From IMG/VR virus record IMGVR_UViG_3300005253_001115, positions 202,641 through 266,640 of that record: DNA of 64,000 bases, one strand, 5' to 3'. This document shows, piece after piece, positions 42,518 through 50,120 of this stretch. A program made the position numbers and the translations under genes. The notes beneath the pieces are model-generated. The model did no database searches, was not told the DNA's origin, and worked only from the letters and a program-made list of their open reading frames with translations. Origin of the DNA: a virus. Within the stretch, counting starts at the first letter, position 1. Every line of letters starts with the position of its first letter.

Positions 42518-43099
42518 TTACATGTAAGTCCTCTCGCGTAGTCTCTCGACAAACTCATCCTGAACGACTGAGCCTACCGTGCGCTTGTCTCCGGCGGAGA
42601 CGCCTTCGGCCTGCATCTTGTCTGCAATGGCGAAGAGCATCCGTGCGTCACGTCCGAAGGTGCCAGACTTCTTGTCTCGCATCTGCGCCTCGGTGGTCAC
42701 CTGATCGAACGTAGCAGAGCGCAACTTCACGCCCCCGTGGGTCAGGTAGAATGTGTCCATGTAGAGCGCAGCGACGGTCTCAGCACTTGCTGCGTCGGCT
42801 GCTGCTGTTCTCTTGGACTTGTTTGGCTTGGCGGCTCCGGTTGAGGGTGCCTGGGGCGTGATAGGCAGAACCCGAGACTGCGACCGAAGTCGCTGCACGA
42901 TGTTGTTGATCTGACTGTTGGCGAAGCGCTTCCAGACTTCCGTCTCGATAGCAGACGCCATCGCAGGGCTCAGATTATCAATCTCAGCATCAGCGACAGC
43001 AAGAAAGGCAGCTTTCGCCTTCTCCCAATCTCCGCTGCTTGCTGTCCACGCTGTCTCAGCCCACTTGGCAAAGACCTCTTCTATGTCTACGGAACTCAT
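42518..43099 (-). CDS. Hypothetical protein between hairpin clusters
   Basis: 193 aa. Helical N-terminal 70 residues, a Pro/Ser/Lys linker (TPQAPSTGAAKPNKSKRTAA), then a C-terminal block (YMDTFYLTHGGVKLRSATFD...RDARMLFAIADKM). No family is recognised. It is flanked by clusters of hairpin units on both sides and lies upstream of the IS110-type gene in the same direction, so it may belong to the same system. Confidence 0.65.
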   Translation of the reverse strand: MSSVDIEEVFAKWAETAWTASSGDWEKAKAAFLAVADAEIDNLSPAMASAIETEVWKRFANSQINNIVQRLRSQSRVLPITPQAPSTGAAKPNKSKRTAAADAASAETVAALYMDTFYLTHGGVKLRSATFDQVTTEAQMRDKKSGTFGRDARMLFAIADKMQAEGVSAGDKRTVGSVVQDEFVERLRERTYM

Positions 43100-43147
43100 A
43101 CGTTTTCCTTCTTTATCCCCGTGGCAAAATCGCCCGGTGGAAATGTA

Positions 43148-43199
43148 GCGGTCCTGACACCTTGAAAGTGGGTTACAAGTTCTTTATGGTCAGGACCGC
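43148..43199 (+). repeat. Hairpin unit 13
   Basis: Perfect 11-bp stem GCGGTCCTGAC/GTCAGGACCGC; 30-nt loop, core GGGTTACA. Confidence 0.9.
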
Positions 43200-43212
43200 C
43201 GTTGAAGTATAG

Positions 43213-43263
43213 CAGGTCGGTCAGTGGCGACAAGGGTTACAAACACAGAAAGGACCGACACTG
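43213..43263 (+). repeat. Hairpin unit 14
   Basis: 7-bp perfect inner stem GGTCGGTC-type pairing (GTCGGTC/GACCGAC) with an outer CAG/CTG pairing after a bulge; 30-nt loop, core GGGTTACA. Confidence 0.82.
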
Positions 43264-43291
43264 AATCCAATGAATAGGTAGCTTTCGAACA

Positions 43292-43747
43292 TCAGCTTTC
43301 AACCTCTTTCTTCTCCAAGTAGAAGAAATCCAGACCCTCAGGTTCTTTCTCTCCTCGAAAGATGAGAGCAGCAGCCCCCATGCAAATATTGTCACCTAGG
43401 ATCTTCTGTACCTTGGCAACCGCTTGCCCAGAAGACACCACATCGTCCACGATAAGGTACTTCTTTTTGCTGAACCCAGGGCCGCGCGTGCGGTTCTCCA
43501 GGGTTAGCACCTTCACTCGTGGCTTGTTGAGTATCCCGGCCACCACGAAGGCAAGCTCGATGCCGCCGATAATCGGGGTGGCGATAAAGTCTATCTCGTC
43601 TCGCAACGTTTCGGGGATCAACTCTGCAAGTTGCTCTGCATACTCTGTCGTAGCTCGGCTGTCGAGTAGATCGAAGTCGTAGTAATACGGAGAACTCCTA
43701 CCAGAGGTAAGTTCGTGGTCTTCTTTGATCCGGCATTCCTCGAACAT
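43292..43747 (-). CDS. Orotate phosphoribosyltransferase-like enzyme
   Basis: 151 aa type I PRTase. Starts with LTSGRSSPYYYDFD, as in OPRT, and has the PRPP-binding loop YLIVDDVVSSGQ. It is shorter than bacterial OPRT (about 210 aa). It would attach ribose-5-phosphate from PRPP to a pyrimidine-like base; a PRPP synthetase lies at 45915-46898, supporting a phage-boosted nucleotide pathway. Substrate not proven. Confidence 0.78.
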   Translation of the reverse strand: MFEECRIKEDHELTSGRSSPYYYDFDLLDSRATTEYAEQLAELIPETLRDEIDFIATPIIGGIELAFVVAGILNKPRVKVLTLENRTRGPGFSKKKYLIVDDVVSSGQAVAKVQKILGDNICMGAAALIFRGEKEPEGLDFFYLEKKEVES

Positions 43748-43759
43748 GCTGCCTACACC

Positions 43760-44080
43760 TTACGTATTTTCGATCCCTTTCGAGATGACCTTGTAAATTG
43801 TGTGTGGAGCATACGTTACCTTAGTTCCATCTGCAAGGGTGTGGGTATACCCTCGACGGATGATGGACGAAACCTTGCAATCAACCAGAATCTCGGCTGC
43901 TGTTTCCCACCGGTCATTCATGTTGGTCGAGTAAGACAGCGGCAGTTTGAAGACCTGAAGCGGTCTGGGAATTCCTTGGGCGGTACCTTCGCTCGTGACG
44001 AATACCGTCACGAGGTAGTCCGTCTTCGTGAGAGTCGGAGGGCTCAAGATACCGAGCCGAACTAGAATATGCCTAAACAT
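43760..44080 (-). CDS. Hypothetical protein
   Basis: 106 aa from the ATG at 44080 with an AAAGGAGA site. Beta-rich (DYLVTVFVTSEGTAQGIPR, ADGTKVTYAPHTIYKVI). No family is recognised. Its start lies within the end of the small membrane gene upstream. Confidence 0.6.
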   Translation of the reverse strand: MFRHILVRLGILSPPTLTKTDYLVTVFVTSEGTAQGIPRPLQVFKLPLSYSTNMNDRWETAAEILVDCKVSSIIRRGYTHTLADGTKVTYAPHTIYKVISKGIENT

Positions 44081-44204
44081 CACTTTCTCCTTTCGTTCCA
44101 ACGGAACGGATTTGGTTTGACCGTCGGAGCCGCGATCGAATGCTACAAACAAGGGTGATAATCGCGTAGGCCAATACGATTAGCGCGAATATCGTTGTTT
44201 TCAT
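44073..44204 (-). CDS. Small membrane protein
   Basis: 43 aa. One N-terminal membrane segment (TIFALIVLAYAIITLVC) and a basic tail. CAGGAG site 7 nt before the ATG. Overlaps the next gene by 8 bp. No family is recognised. Confidence 0.6.
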   Translation of the reverse strand: MKTTIFALIVLAYAIITLVCSIRSRLRRSNQIRSVGTKGESDV

Positions 44205-44225
44205 GCTGGTCTCCTGGGCGAATCG

Positions 44226-44405
44226 CTAGTCCGAATCACAGCGCAAGCTGGAAGTAACAACTACGATGTTGTTACGGGATTCTTCCCGGTCGTAGTCGTC
44301 CACATCCCGGTCTCCCGGTGAAAAGTATTTACGCAAGCACTCAGCTTCCGTTCCCTCTGTGCAAATGATACTTTCGTTTGCACCGCTGTATACTATCAGT
44401 CCCAT
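44226..44405 (-). CDS. Hypothetical small acidic protein
   Basis: 59 aa, MGLIVYSGANESIICTEG start, acidic centre (PGDRDVDDYDREE). AAGGAGA site before the ATG. No family is recognised. Confidence 0.58.
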   Translation of the reverse strand: MGLIVYSGANESIICTEGTEAECLRKYFSPGDRDVDDYDREESRNNIVVVTSSLRCDSD

Positions 44406-44414
44406 TTTGTCTCC

Positions 44415-44603
44415 TTAGGTGACAGGTGTAGTTTCCTCTTCGGCAGCCAGCCTCATAGCTTTAGCCTTTTTTTGAGCTTCTATGGCTTGCCTTCGACCGG
44501 ACTTTTTTAGCTCTGCTGGATAAGCATGGCCATAACAGATGATACGGTTGGGAATTGCCTCTGCCTTGCACCCCTTGACTTCGCAGGTTTTCCAAATTGC
44601 CAT
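44415..44603 (-). CDS. Small Cys/His protein with RRxAIxAQK tail
   Basis: 62 aa. Possible zinc site (CEVKGCKAEA...ICYGHAY) followed by SGRRQAIEAQKKAKAM, the tail motif shared by five proteins in this window, and a Glu/Thr end. Function unknown. Confidence 0.6.
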   Translation of the reverse strand: MAIWKTCEVKGCKAEAIPNRIICYGHAYPAELKKSGRRQAIEAQKKAKAMRLAAEEETTPVT

Positions 44604-44627
44604 GTCGCTTCTCCAGCGGGTAGATGC

Positions 44628-44804
44628 CTATTCCATGTCTCCTTCAACTTCAACCAGCTTTCGGTCTGTGTACTTGCCTCGAACTTTATTTACCTTGTCG
44701 GTCGCTTCGGCGATTTCTCTAGCCTCTTCGTCAGACAGGTCGTGATCCAGCACGAGCCTCTTCGCGGAGAACACAATTCTTTCGAATAGGTCAAGGACTT
44801 TCAT
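44628..44804 (-). CDS. Hypothetical small helical protein
   Basis: 58 aa, MKVLDLFERIVFSAKRLVLD then acidic helix. Its AAGGAG site and ATG lie inside the tail codons of the gene upstream. No family is recognised. Confidence 0.6.
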   Translation of the reverse strand: MKVLDLFERIVFSAKRLVLDHDLSDEEAREIAEATDKVNKVRGKYTDRKLVEVEGDME

Positions 44805-45027
44805 TTTTACGCTCCTTCTGAGCCATTATCGCCTGACGGCGACTGCTCATCCGTGGTTCCTCCTTAGCCTCCTTGAGAGCGTGCCCGCGATACGCAAGGT
44901 CACCGATCCATCCACTCGGGTTGTCTATATAGTGATACTCCCCGCGCAGGGGCTTACTGTCGTCGGCGACGTACACTGCACCTAACTTGCGCAGTAACAG
45001 GTTGCTGTCCTCTAGTTTAGCAGCCAT
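44791..45027 (-). CDS. Hypothetical protein with RRxAIxAQK tail
   Basis: 78 aa from the ATG at 45027. The body (LRKLGAVYVADDSKPLRGEY...GWIGDLAYRGHAL) is followed by SSRRQAIMAQKERKNESP. Coupled to the kinase gene upstream by a 16-bp overlap. Function unknown. Confidence 0.6.
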   Translation of the reverse strand: MAAKLEDSNLLLRKLGAVYVADDSKPLRGEYHYIDNPSGWIGDLAYRGHALKEAKEEPRMSSRRQAIMAQKERKNESP

Positions 45028-45608
45028 GCCAAACCCACACAGAGGGCACCCAAAGCCGCCCCTGCCGAGAAACCGACGAGGAGCGCTGCCCGCAATGCCT
45101 TCTGCATCCGCCCTACAACCTGAGCAGCGTGCTGCACCTTGGCAACCGTGACGCAATGCTGGGCAGGCTCCCAATCGAGAACCATCTGGTTGATGCACTC
45201 GATCGGAACACCGTGGGTGTTTCGCTGAGCGGCAACAATAGTCGCAGGGTGGGGGAGTTCCACAATAACTACGCGGTAACCCTCAGCCTCAGCAGCCTTT
45301 ATGTACGGGTGGTACTGTTCGGTCTTGACGTTCGTGTTGTCCACAATCACGCAAGGCTTCCCAGCGGCGCACGAGTCCTTGAAGTTCTGGAGGTTCTGGG
45401 CGTGCCGCTCCCCAGCCAGAGCCACATCGAACTTGTACTCGCCATCGACCATGCACAGATCGTCGGTCGAGTGGATCGCTGCGTCAGTCAACCGCCGACT
45501 GCCGTCCCTGCTCGTCTTACCGGGGAAACAGCCCCGGGCGATCATTTTGGCAACAGTGGATTTCCCAGAGCCCGGAATACCTCTCATTATGAATGCGAAT
45601 TTTTTCAT
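45012..45608 (-). CDS. P-loop kinase-like protein with C-terminal membrane segment
   Basis: 198 aa from the ATG at 45608. Walker A RGIPGSGKST, then STDDL and CVIVDNTNV as in polynucleotide-kinase or AAA_33-type proteins, and RNTHGVP. The last 25 residues (ALLVGFSAGAALGALCVGLA) form a membrane helix, unusual for this family, which would anchor the kinase. A sigma-28-like promoter ends 7 nt before the ATG. A GTG 18 bp upstream is an alternative start but would overlap the promoter -10. Confidence 0.75.
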   Translation of the reverse strand: MKKFAFIMRGIPGSGKSTVAKMIARGCFPGKTSRDGSRRLTDAAIHSTDDLCMVDGEYKFDVALAGERHAQNLQNFKDSCAAGKPCVIVDNTNVKTEQYHPYIKAAEAEGYRVVIVELPHPATIVAAQRNTHGVPIECINQMVLDWEPAQHCVTVAKVQHAAQVVGRMQKALRAALLVGFSAGAALGALCVGLAWLLN

Positions 45609-45615
45609 ACTTTCC

Positions 45616-45642
45616 TCATCGGTCACCTAGCGCAGAACATTA
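45616..45642 (-). promoter_or_regulatory. Sigma-28-like promoter
   Basis: Minus strand: TAATGTTC - 11 nt - ACCGATGA, then 7 nt to the ATG at 45608. Non-coding. The GAGGAAAG just before the ATG could also be a ribosome site. Confidence 0.5.
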
Positions 45643-45660
45643 GCTTTTTATATCCCTGGC

Positions 45661-45897
45661 TTATTCGGTCTTTGGTTCCGGCTTCCAGTCCCCGTCGGCG
45701 TCCAAGTGTTCCGGGGGCCAACCCTGCATCGTCACCTTTATTGTTCTGAGGATTCGGTTGGGCAACACGAAGAAAATCGTCCGTAGGAACTGAAAAGTGC
45801 ATAAAATCAGGAAGATAAGTCCCCAAAATGCGGTCCAGCCGAAAAATATCCAGTGTTCTCTACCCCACTCAACGAACGCCAGTAATACCTGATCCAT
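45661..45897 (-). CDS. Small membrane protein
   Basis: 78 aa. Hydrophobic from residue 15 to 45 (IFFGWTAFWGLIFLILCTF), then a charged tail rich in Pro, Asp and Glu. No family is recognised. Confidence 0.6.
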   Translation of the reverse strand: MDQVLLAFVEWGREHWIFFGWTAFWGLIFLILCTFQFLRTIFFVLPNRILRTIKVTMQGWPPEHLDADGDWKPEPKTE

Positions 45898-45914
45898 ATT
45901 TTATGCCAATTCCT

Positions 45915-46898
45915 TTAGATCGTTTCTCTGAAAAGCGAGGAGATGCTCTCTTCGTTGTTGGTGCGGCGAATTGCCTCACCCATTAGAGGTGCGATGCTTA
46001 CTACCTGCACCTTGTTGTAACCGTCGTTCTCGGCGTTACGCGGGATTGGGTCTCGGGCAATCAAAGCCACTGTATCGGTGGTGAGCAGCTTCGTGAGCCC
46101 CTTCGTGTTGCCCATAGTCTTGTAGGCGTTCCCCGAGAGAACCGGGTGTGTGATGGCCGCAATGGCGCTCGTTGCGCCCTGCTCCATCAGGGCATCGACG
46201 CCCTTGCACAAGGTACCGGCAGTGTCGATCATATCGTCAACAATCACGCAGACTTGACCCTCCACATCGCCTACGATATTCATGACTTCGTTCTCGTTGG
46301 AGCGAGCACGCCGCTTGTCGATGATGGCGATCGGTGCCTCAAGCCTCTTGGCGTAAGCCCGTGCCCTCTCTGTACCACCAGCATCCGGCGATATGATAGT
46401 GAAGGGGGTGAGTCCCACTTCCTTGCGGACAGATTCCAATAGAACAGGCTTGGCGTACAGGTTGTCTACCGGGCAATCGAAGAACGCCTGGATCTGCCCG
46501 GCATGCAGGTCCATGCACATTACACGGTCTGCGCCAGCCCTGTCGATCAGGGACGCTACCAGCTTGGAAGTGATGGGCATTCGAGCAGCGTTCTGCTGGT
46601 CCTGGCGAGAGTACCCGAAGTACGGGATGACTGCTGTGATGCGACCAGCAGAGGACCGACGCAAGGCGTCGATCATAATGAGCAGTTCCATCAGGTTCCG
46701 GTTGGTGTGGGGCGGGCAAGTCGGTTGGACGATGAAACAATCAGCGCCTCTTACGTTCTCCCCGATTGCTACCTTGATCTCACCGTCGCTGAAACGATCT
46801 ACCTCGGCCTTGCCTAGAGGGCGGTCCAGATAATCAGCCACGTCGTGGGCTAGCTGGGGGTTGGCGTTTCCAGTGAATACCCGGATATCACCCTTCAT
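45915..46898 (-). CDS. Ribose-phosphate pyrophosphokinase (PRPP synthetase)
   Basis: 327 aa from the ATG at 46898 (AAGGAG site). Family marks: RFSDGE, YFGYSRQDQ, MDLHAGQIQAFF and the PRPP loop CVIVDDMIDTAGT. It makes PRPP from ribose-5-phosphate and ATP, feeding purine, pyrimidine and NAD pathways. Full length compared with bacterial Prs. With the OPRT-like gene at 43292 it suggests a phage-encoded PRPP pathway. Confidence 0.93.
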   Translation of the reverse strand: MKGDIRVFTGNANPQLAHDVADYLDRPLGKAEVDRFSDGEIKVAIGENVRGADCFIVQPTCPPHTNRNLMELLIMIDALRRSSAGRITAVIPYFGYSRQDQQNAARMPITSKLVASLIDRAGADRVMCMDLHAGQIQAFFDCPVDNLYAKPVLLESVRKEVGLTPFTIISPDAGGTERARAYAKRLEAPIAIIDKRRARSNENEVMNIVGDVEGQVCVIVDDMIDTAGTLCKGVDALMEQGATSAIAAITHPVLSGNAYKTMGNTKGLTKLLTTDTVALIARDPIPRNAENDGYNKVQVVSIAPLMGEAIRRTNNEESISSLFRETI

Positions 46899-46909
46899 TC
46901 CTCGCTCCT

Positions 46910-47134
46910 TCATTTGTTGTACCATATGACGTGGGTGAATTCACCCCGGTTTTTTCCTTGCTTGAAGTCCGATGGGAGGAACTCGATACTGGTTTTGTGG
47001 GTGGCGGTTGCATAGTACGCAATACCGTCACTATCGATGATGGCCCCGCTCTCCAGTATAGAGGAAAACTCCTCTTTAGTAAAGTGATCCCCAAAGTCAG
47101 GCAGAGGGCTGAGGGTGAAGTTGTCGTCACTCAT
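46910..47134 (-). CDS. Hypothetical small protein
   Basis: 74 aa, MSDDNFTLSPLPDFGDHFTK start and a C-terminal FTHVIWYNK strand. Coupled to the gene upstream by overlap. No family is recognised. Confidence 0.58.
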   Translation of the reverse strand: MSDDNFTLSPLPDFGDHFTKEEFSSILESGAIIDSDGIAYYATATHKTSIEFLPSDFKQGKNRGEFTHVIWYNK

Positions 47135-47388
47135 TCGTCAATCTCCATTTTCGTGATGGTGTAATAGATGCCTAGGGGACTACCTTCACAATAGATCTCG
47201 CACCACAACTCAGTTTCCCCCTCGTCTCGGGGCTCGTGGACACAGAATGTGTACCCCGGTTCGCTCCAGCTTTCTTTGGAGTCAGCTACCGCTGCTAAAA
47301 CTGCCCTGAAGAAGTCAGAGTAGACTCCCGTGTAGCTGGCATCGTTGCAGTCCTCAAAGAACTGTCTTACGACATAGACTTCGGGCAT
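47131..47388 (-). CDS. Hypothetical small protein
   Basis: 85 aa, acidic, aromatic-rich (YVVRQFFEDCNDASYTGVY). No family is recognised. Its start lies within the end of the zinc-ribbon gene. Confidence 0.58.
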   Translation of the reverse strand: MPEVYVVRQFFEDCNDASYTGVYSDFFRAVLAAVADSKESWSEPGYTFCVHEPRDEGETELWCEIYCEGSPLGIYYTITKMEIDE

Positions 47389-47498
47389 ACTTCATCCTCT
47401 TCGTGGTCGCAGTCCGAGTGCTCACATTCGTACTCGTGGTCCACGTCGTAGTCGGTGTCGATGTGGGTATCGCAGTTGTGGCAGTAGATTACACTCAT
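47367..47498 (-). CDS. Small zinc-ribbon protein
   Basis: 43 aa. CHNCDTHID and CEHSDCDHEEDEVC give a Cys/His-rich, very acidic peptide. The ATG overlaps the upstream TGA (ATGA). Too short for usual gene finders; supported by the overlap and metal-ligand spacing. Confidence 0.58.
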   Translation of the reverse strand: MSVIYCHNCDTHIDTDYDVDHEYECEHSDCDHEEDEVCPKSMS

Positions 47499-47935
47499 CC
47501 TTTATCCTTTCGCTGGAGGTAGGCGTGCTCGTCGAATGGTACATCACTCAGCACCCTATCGTCAATGGCAACAATCGTTCCAGTCTTCATGTCAATGTGG
47601 AATTTCACCTCGTAGAGTGCGCCCACGAGACGCCTCCACAGCACCTCAAAGCGGGGATCATCGTCGTCGATGTTGAAACCGTACAGCTTGTCCGCTGCGC
47701 TCTCTTTGGAGCCGTGCAGGCAGGTTGTAATGATGAGCGGGAATTCTTCCATGTTGTCTTCGATTTGCTCATCAATTGCCGCCTTGGCTTCCTCTTTGGA
47801 GGCGGCATAACCCCAACGGTTGTCGCCTGCCCCGTCGAAGTCCTCGTGAGCAAAACCCCAGTCCATGGCGCGGCACGGTATAGGCTTCGCCCAATAGTAG
47901 ATCCGGTAGCCCCTGTATTCGGTTTTACCAGCCAT
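47495..47935 (-). CDS. Hypothetical protein
   Basis: 146 aa. Starts YRGYRIYYWAKPIPCRAMDW, then a helix of acidic residues and a beta-rich C-terminus. No family is recognised. Overlaps the spermidine-synthase-like gene by 11 bp. Confidence 0.6.
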   Translation of the reverse strand: MAGKTEYRGYRIYYWAKPIPCRAMDWGFAHEDFDGAGDNRWGYAASKEEAKAAIDEQIEDNMEEFPLIITTCLHGSKESAADKLYGFNIDDDDPRFEVLWRRLVGALYEVKFHIDMKTGTIVAIDDRVLSDVPFDEHAYLQRKDKG

Positions 47936-48560
47936 TTGATCGTTCCCTTCGTCGGTGATACTTGAGAAGTTCCTTGCCCCAGCTTCCCTGCCAGTCGCAA
48001 CGCCGCCCGTAGCGGCGGTGCAGGGTCGCCATTTCTTTCAGGTTGTCAGTACACAGACTTAACCATAGATCGTGCCAGACCACCGTGTACCGGACGCCCT
48101 TCGGGGGCTTGAACTCGTAGGCATCGGCCTCGATGATCTCGATCTTGCTGCCGAACTTCTCGGTCAGGCTAGGGCCGACGAGGGCGATGACCTCGGGCGA
48201 CTTCTCGATGATAGTCACCTTCGTGACATTCTCCAGAGCGGCTATGGCTCCGGCCACCATCCCGATGCCCAGTCCGTTGATGAGGACGTGTCCGCCGATC
48301 CGCTTGGCCTCGTAAATCGGGCTCAGGTGGTCCTTTATCTCGTCAGGGGTGTCGGACATCCACATGGAGCCGAAGTGGTAGAGCATCGTGTAGCGCCCAG
48401 CAGGCACAAACCGCCCCATACTCGACGGGTTACAGGCTCTCATGCGACCGCCCTTCTCATCCTCGTCTGAGACGATGATGTGCTCGATCTTCCAGTCGCC
48501 AATCGCAGCTTCCGGGACGTTCACCTTGTACTTGTCGTACCAGTGGATTCTGTCAGTCAT
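47925..48560 (-). CDS. Spermidine-synthase-like methyltransferase-fold protein
   Basis: 211 aa. Rossmann motif VLINGLGIGMVAGA, acidic strand end TIIEKSPEV and IIEADAYEF, as in the spermidine/spermine synthase branch of class I methyltransferases. The substrate is unknown. A clear sigma-28-like promoter ends 7 nt before the ATG. Confidence 0.7.
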   Translation of the reverse strand: MTDRIHWYDKYKVNVPEAAIGDWKIEHIIVSDEDEKGGRMRACNPSSMGRFVPAGRYTMLYHFGSMWMSDTPDEIKDHLSPIYEAKRIGGHVLINGLGIGMVAGAIAALENVTKVTIIEKSPEVIALVGPSLTEKFGSKIEIIEADAYEFKPPKGVRYTVVWHDLWLSLCTDNLKEMATLHRRYGRRCDWQGSWGKELLKYHRRRERSNGW

Positions 48561-48567
48561 GCCTTCC

Positions 48568-48594
48568 TATTCGGTCAGGGGCAGGAGAACTTGA
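48568..48594 (-). promoter_or_regulatory. Sigma-28-like promoter
   Basis: Minus strand: TCAAGTTC - 11 nt - ACCGAATA, then 7 nt to the ATG at 48560. Located in the gap before a divergent plus-strand gene. Confidence 0.6.
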
Positions 48595-48610
48595 GAGTTA
48601 TCTCTCCAAT

Positions 48611-49057
48611 ATGGACCTCGCATATCAGCTTTTGTGGAAGACACAGGCAATTGGGGAGGCTAACGACCTCTCCTGCCACGAGCTTATGCACACTTTGAAC
48701 CACGGCAGGTTTGCGCTGATCGCTGGAGGTGCAAATTTCGAGCAACTTCGTGCCCAACTCGATGGGGCTGGCTACAGAATAACCCCAGCCGTAGGTAGCT
48801 ACGGCGGTGGCGAAGAGAAGATGTTTATGGTTCACGATCCCAACGAGAAGGATATGCTGGCCTTAGCTGAACGGTACAAGCAACAATCGGTGATGCTGGC
48901 GGACAAGGGTCGAACCAAACTGATTGTCACAAACGGACCCCACAAGGGGCGTACCAGGGCTGGTCGCGGATGGAGCATAGCAACGGGACAAGACGGCAAT
49001 TTTACACAAATAGAGACTTCGGATGGGGAGACCGTCCGCTTCAGGCTCGACTTTTGA
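48611..49057 (+). CDS. DUF3293-like hypothetical protein
   Basis: 148 aa. The middle GRFALIAGGANFEQLRAQL...EEKMFMVHDPNEKDMLALAERYKQQSVM resembles DUF3293-type proteins of unknown role; a C-terminal 40 residues are extra. It is a lone plus-strand gene within a minus-strand run. Confidence 0.55.
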   Translation: MDLAYQLLWKTQAIGEANDLSCHELMHTLNHGRFALIAGGANFEQLRAQLDGAGYRITPAVGSYGGGEEKMFMVHDPNEKDMLALAERYKQQSVMLADKGRTKLIVTNGPHKGRTRAGRGWSIATGQDGNFTQIETSDGETVRFRLDF

Positions 49058-49069
49058 GAAGGGCTGCGT

Positions 49070-49330
49070 TCAGTACACCAGCGCCATCTTGTCGCACTTT
49101 TCGTGATACTCGTCCATAGCTTCGTGGTAAAGATCCCAAGCTACCTCTTGGTCCACTTCCTCTGACAGATTAAGCATGACAAAAGTAAGACCTTCTGTAA
49201 TGGCTGCTCTCCTCTTTCGGTTTTCTTTGGTCATCCATGCTAGGTCAGATGTAAACTTGCGGAACGTGTCCACTTCGCTTTGAAGCGTTTCGATGGAAAA
49301 GCACAAGCTCGGTACTCTTACACGTCCCAT
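49070..49330 (-). CDS. Hypothetical small helical protein
   Basis: 86 aa, predicted helical with a charged centre (TKENRKRRAAITEGL) and an acidic C-terminal half. No family is recognised. Confidence 0.58.
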   Translation of the reverse strand: MGRVRVPSLCFSIETLQSEVDTFRKFTSDLAWMTKENRKRRAAITEGLTFVMLNLSEEVDQEVAWDLYHEAMDEYHEKCDKMALVY

Positions 49331-49349
49331 ATTTACAGATAAGCTGGAA

Positions 49350-49946
49350 CTAGAATCGCTTCACTCCACTGTCCTCGTCCAGTCGCAACCGGTGGACCTC
49401 AACGCCCTCAAGACCCTCGAAGTAACCAGTCCACGCCTTGTAACCAGTGAACCGTTCCTTCTTGGTCTTTTTTCCGCTACGGCGGTAATCCCGGTCCGCG
49501 TCTATGTCGTCGGCCCGGATGTCCGAAGCGATAGAGTCAGCCTGGGCCTTTTCCTCGTAGCACCCAATGACGGTTACGTTCCCTGAGGACGAACCGAAAG
49601 TGTCCCCGGATGAATAGGTGACGACCACAAGGAAGACTTCGGCCCCAGTTACGGGCTCGAACTCCACGTCAATGCTCTCGTTGTACCTGCTCCAGCCTCG
49701 GCCGTCCTTGGCATCGCAGGAGTAGATACCCTGGACTTCGTGATCCTTGTACTCGGTCTCTCGGCTCGGATAGGAGCTATCCTCTTCGCCCTCGCAGATC
49801 TCCCCGCCGGAACAGCGAGTATACTCCCAATTCACCCAGACCCGGAACAGGTCTTCCTCGGGGGCAACCTTCTTGGTACCCTTGCCCTTGGCTTTCTTCG
49901 CTGCCTTGCGGGCAACCTTCTTGGAGACTGTTTTCTTTGCTGCCAT
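49350..49946 (-). CDS. Hypothetical protein with Lys/Ala-rich N-terminus
   Basis: 198 aa. The first 28 residues (AAKKTVSKKVARKAAKKAKG) look like a histone H1-type tail. The rest is acidic and beta-rich with three Cys. A strong hairpin lies in its leader at 49973-50005. The tail suggests nucleic-acid binding; the body matches no family. Confidence 0.6.
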   Translation of the reverse strand: MAAKKTVSKKVARKAAKKAKGKGTKKVAPEEDLFRVWVNWEYTRCSGGEICEGEEDSSYPSRETEYKDHEVQGIYSCDAKDGRGWSRYNESIDVEFEPVTGAEVFLVVVTYSSGDTFGSSSGNVTVIGCYEEKAQADSIASDIRADDIDADRDYRRSGKKTKKERFTGYKAWTGYFEGLEGVEVHRLRLDEDSGVKRF

Positions 49947-49972
49947 AGTTTCCTCTTCGTCTCGCCGCAGAA

Positions 49973-50005
49973 GACCCCGATAGGAAATTTATTCCTACCG
50001 GGGTC
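49973..50005. promoter_or_regulatory. Leader or terminator hairpin
   Basis: 14-bp stem with one mismatch (GACCCCGATAGGAA/TTCCTACCGGGGTC) and a short A/T loop, 26 bp before the start of the gene at 49946. It could be a terminator with read-through or an mRNA leader structure. Confidence 0.55.
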
Positions 50006-50038
50006 TATTACAATTGTACTATAGTTTCTCGTTATTTT

Positions 50039-50057
50039 AGATCGCCTGTCGCGATCT
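50039..50057. terminator. Short hairpin after gene at 50121
   Basis: AGATCGC/GCGATCT 7-bp stem with 5-nt loop. On the minus strand it is followed by AAAATAACG, so it is a weak terminator at best. Confidence 0.35.
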
Positions 50058-50120
50058 CTCACCCCCTACGTTTGGGGTCGGCTGTCCGGCCGTTAAATAG
50101 AAGCCGGGAGCACTTGTACT

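Noticed and set aside
40907-43263. CRISPR array or integron attC sites as an explanation of the hairpin units
   Set aside because: Units are not direct repeats with unique spacers, stems differ between units, and attC core sites (GTTRRRY/RYYYAAC) are absent.
48416-48445. GGGTTACA at 48427-48434 resembling the hairpin core
   Set aside because: It is inside the spermidine-synthase-like gene, the flanks do not pair (few of 13 positions), and the loop-end A/G rule fails.
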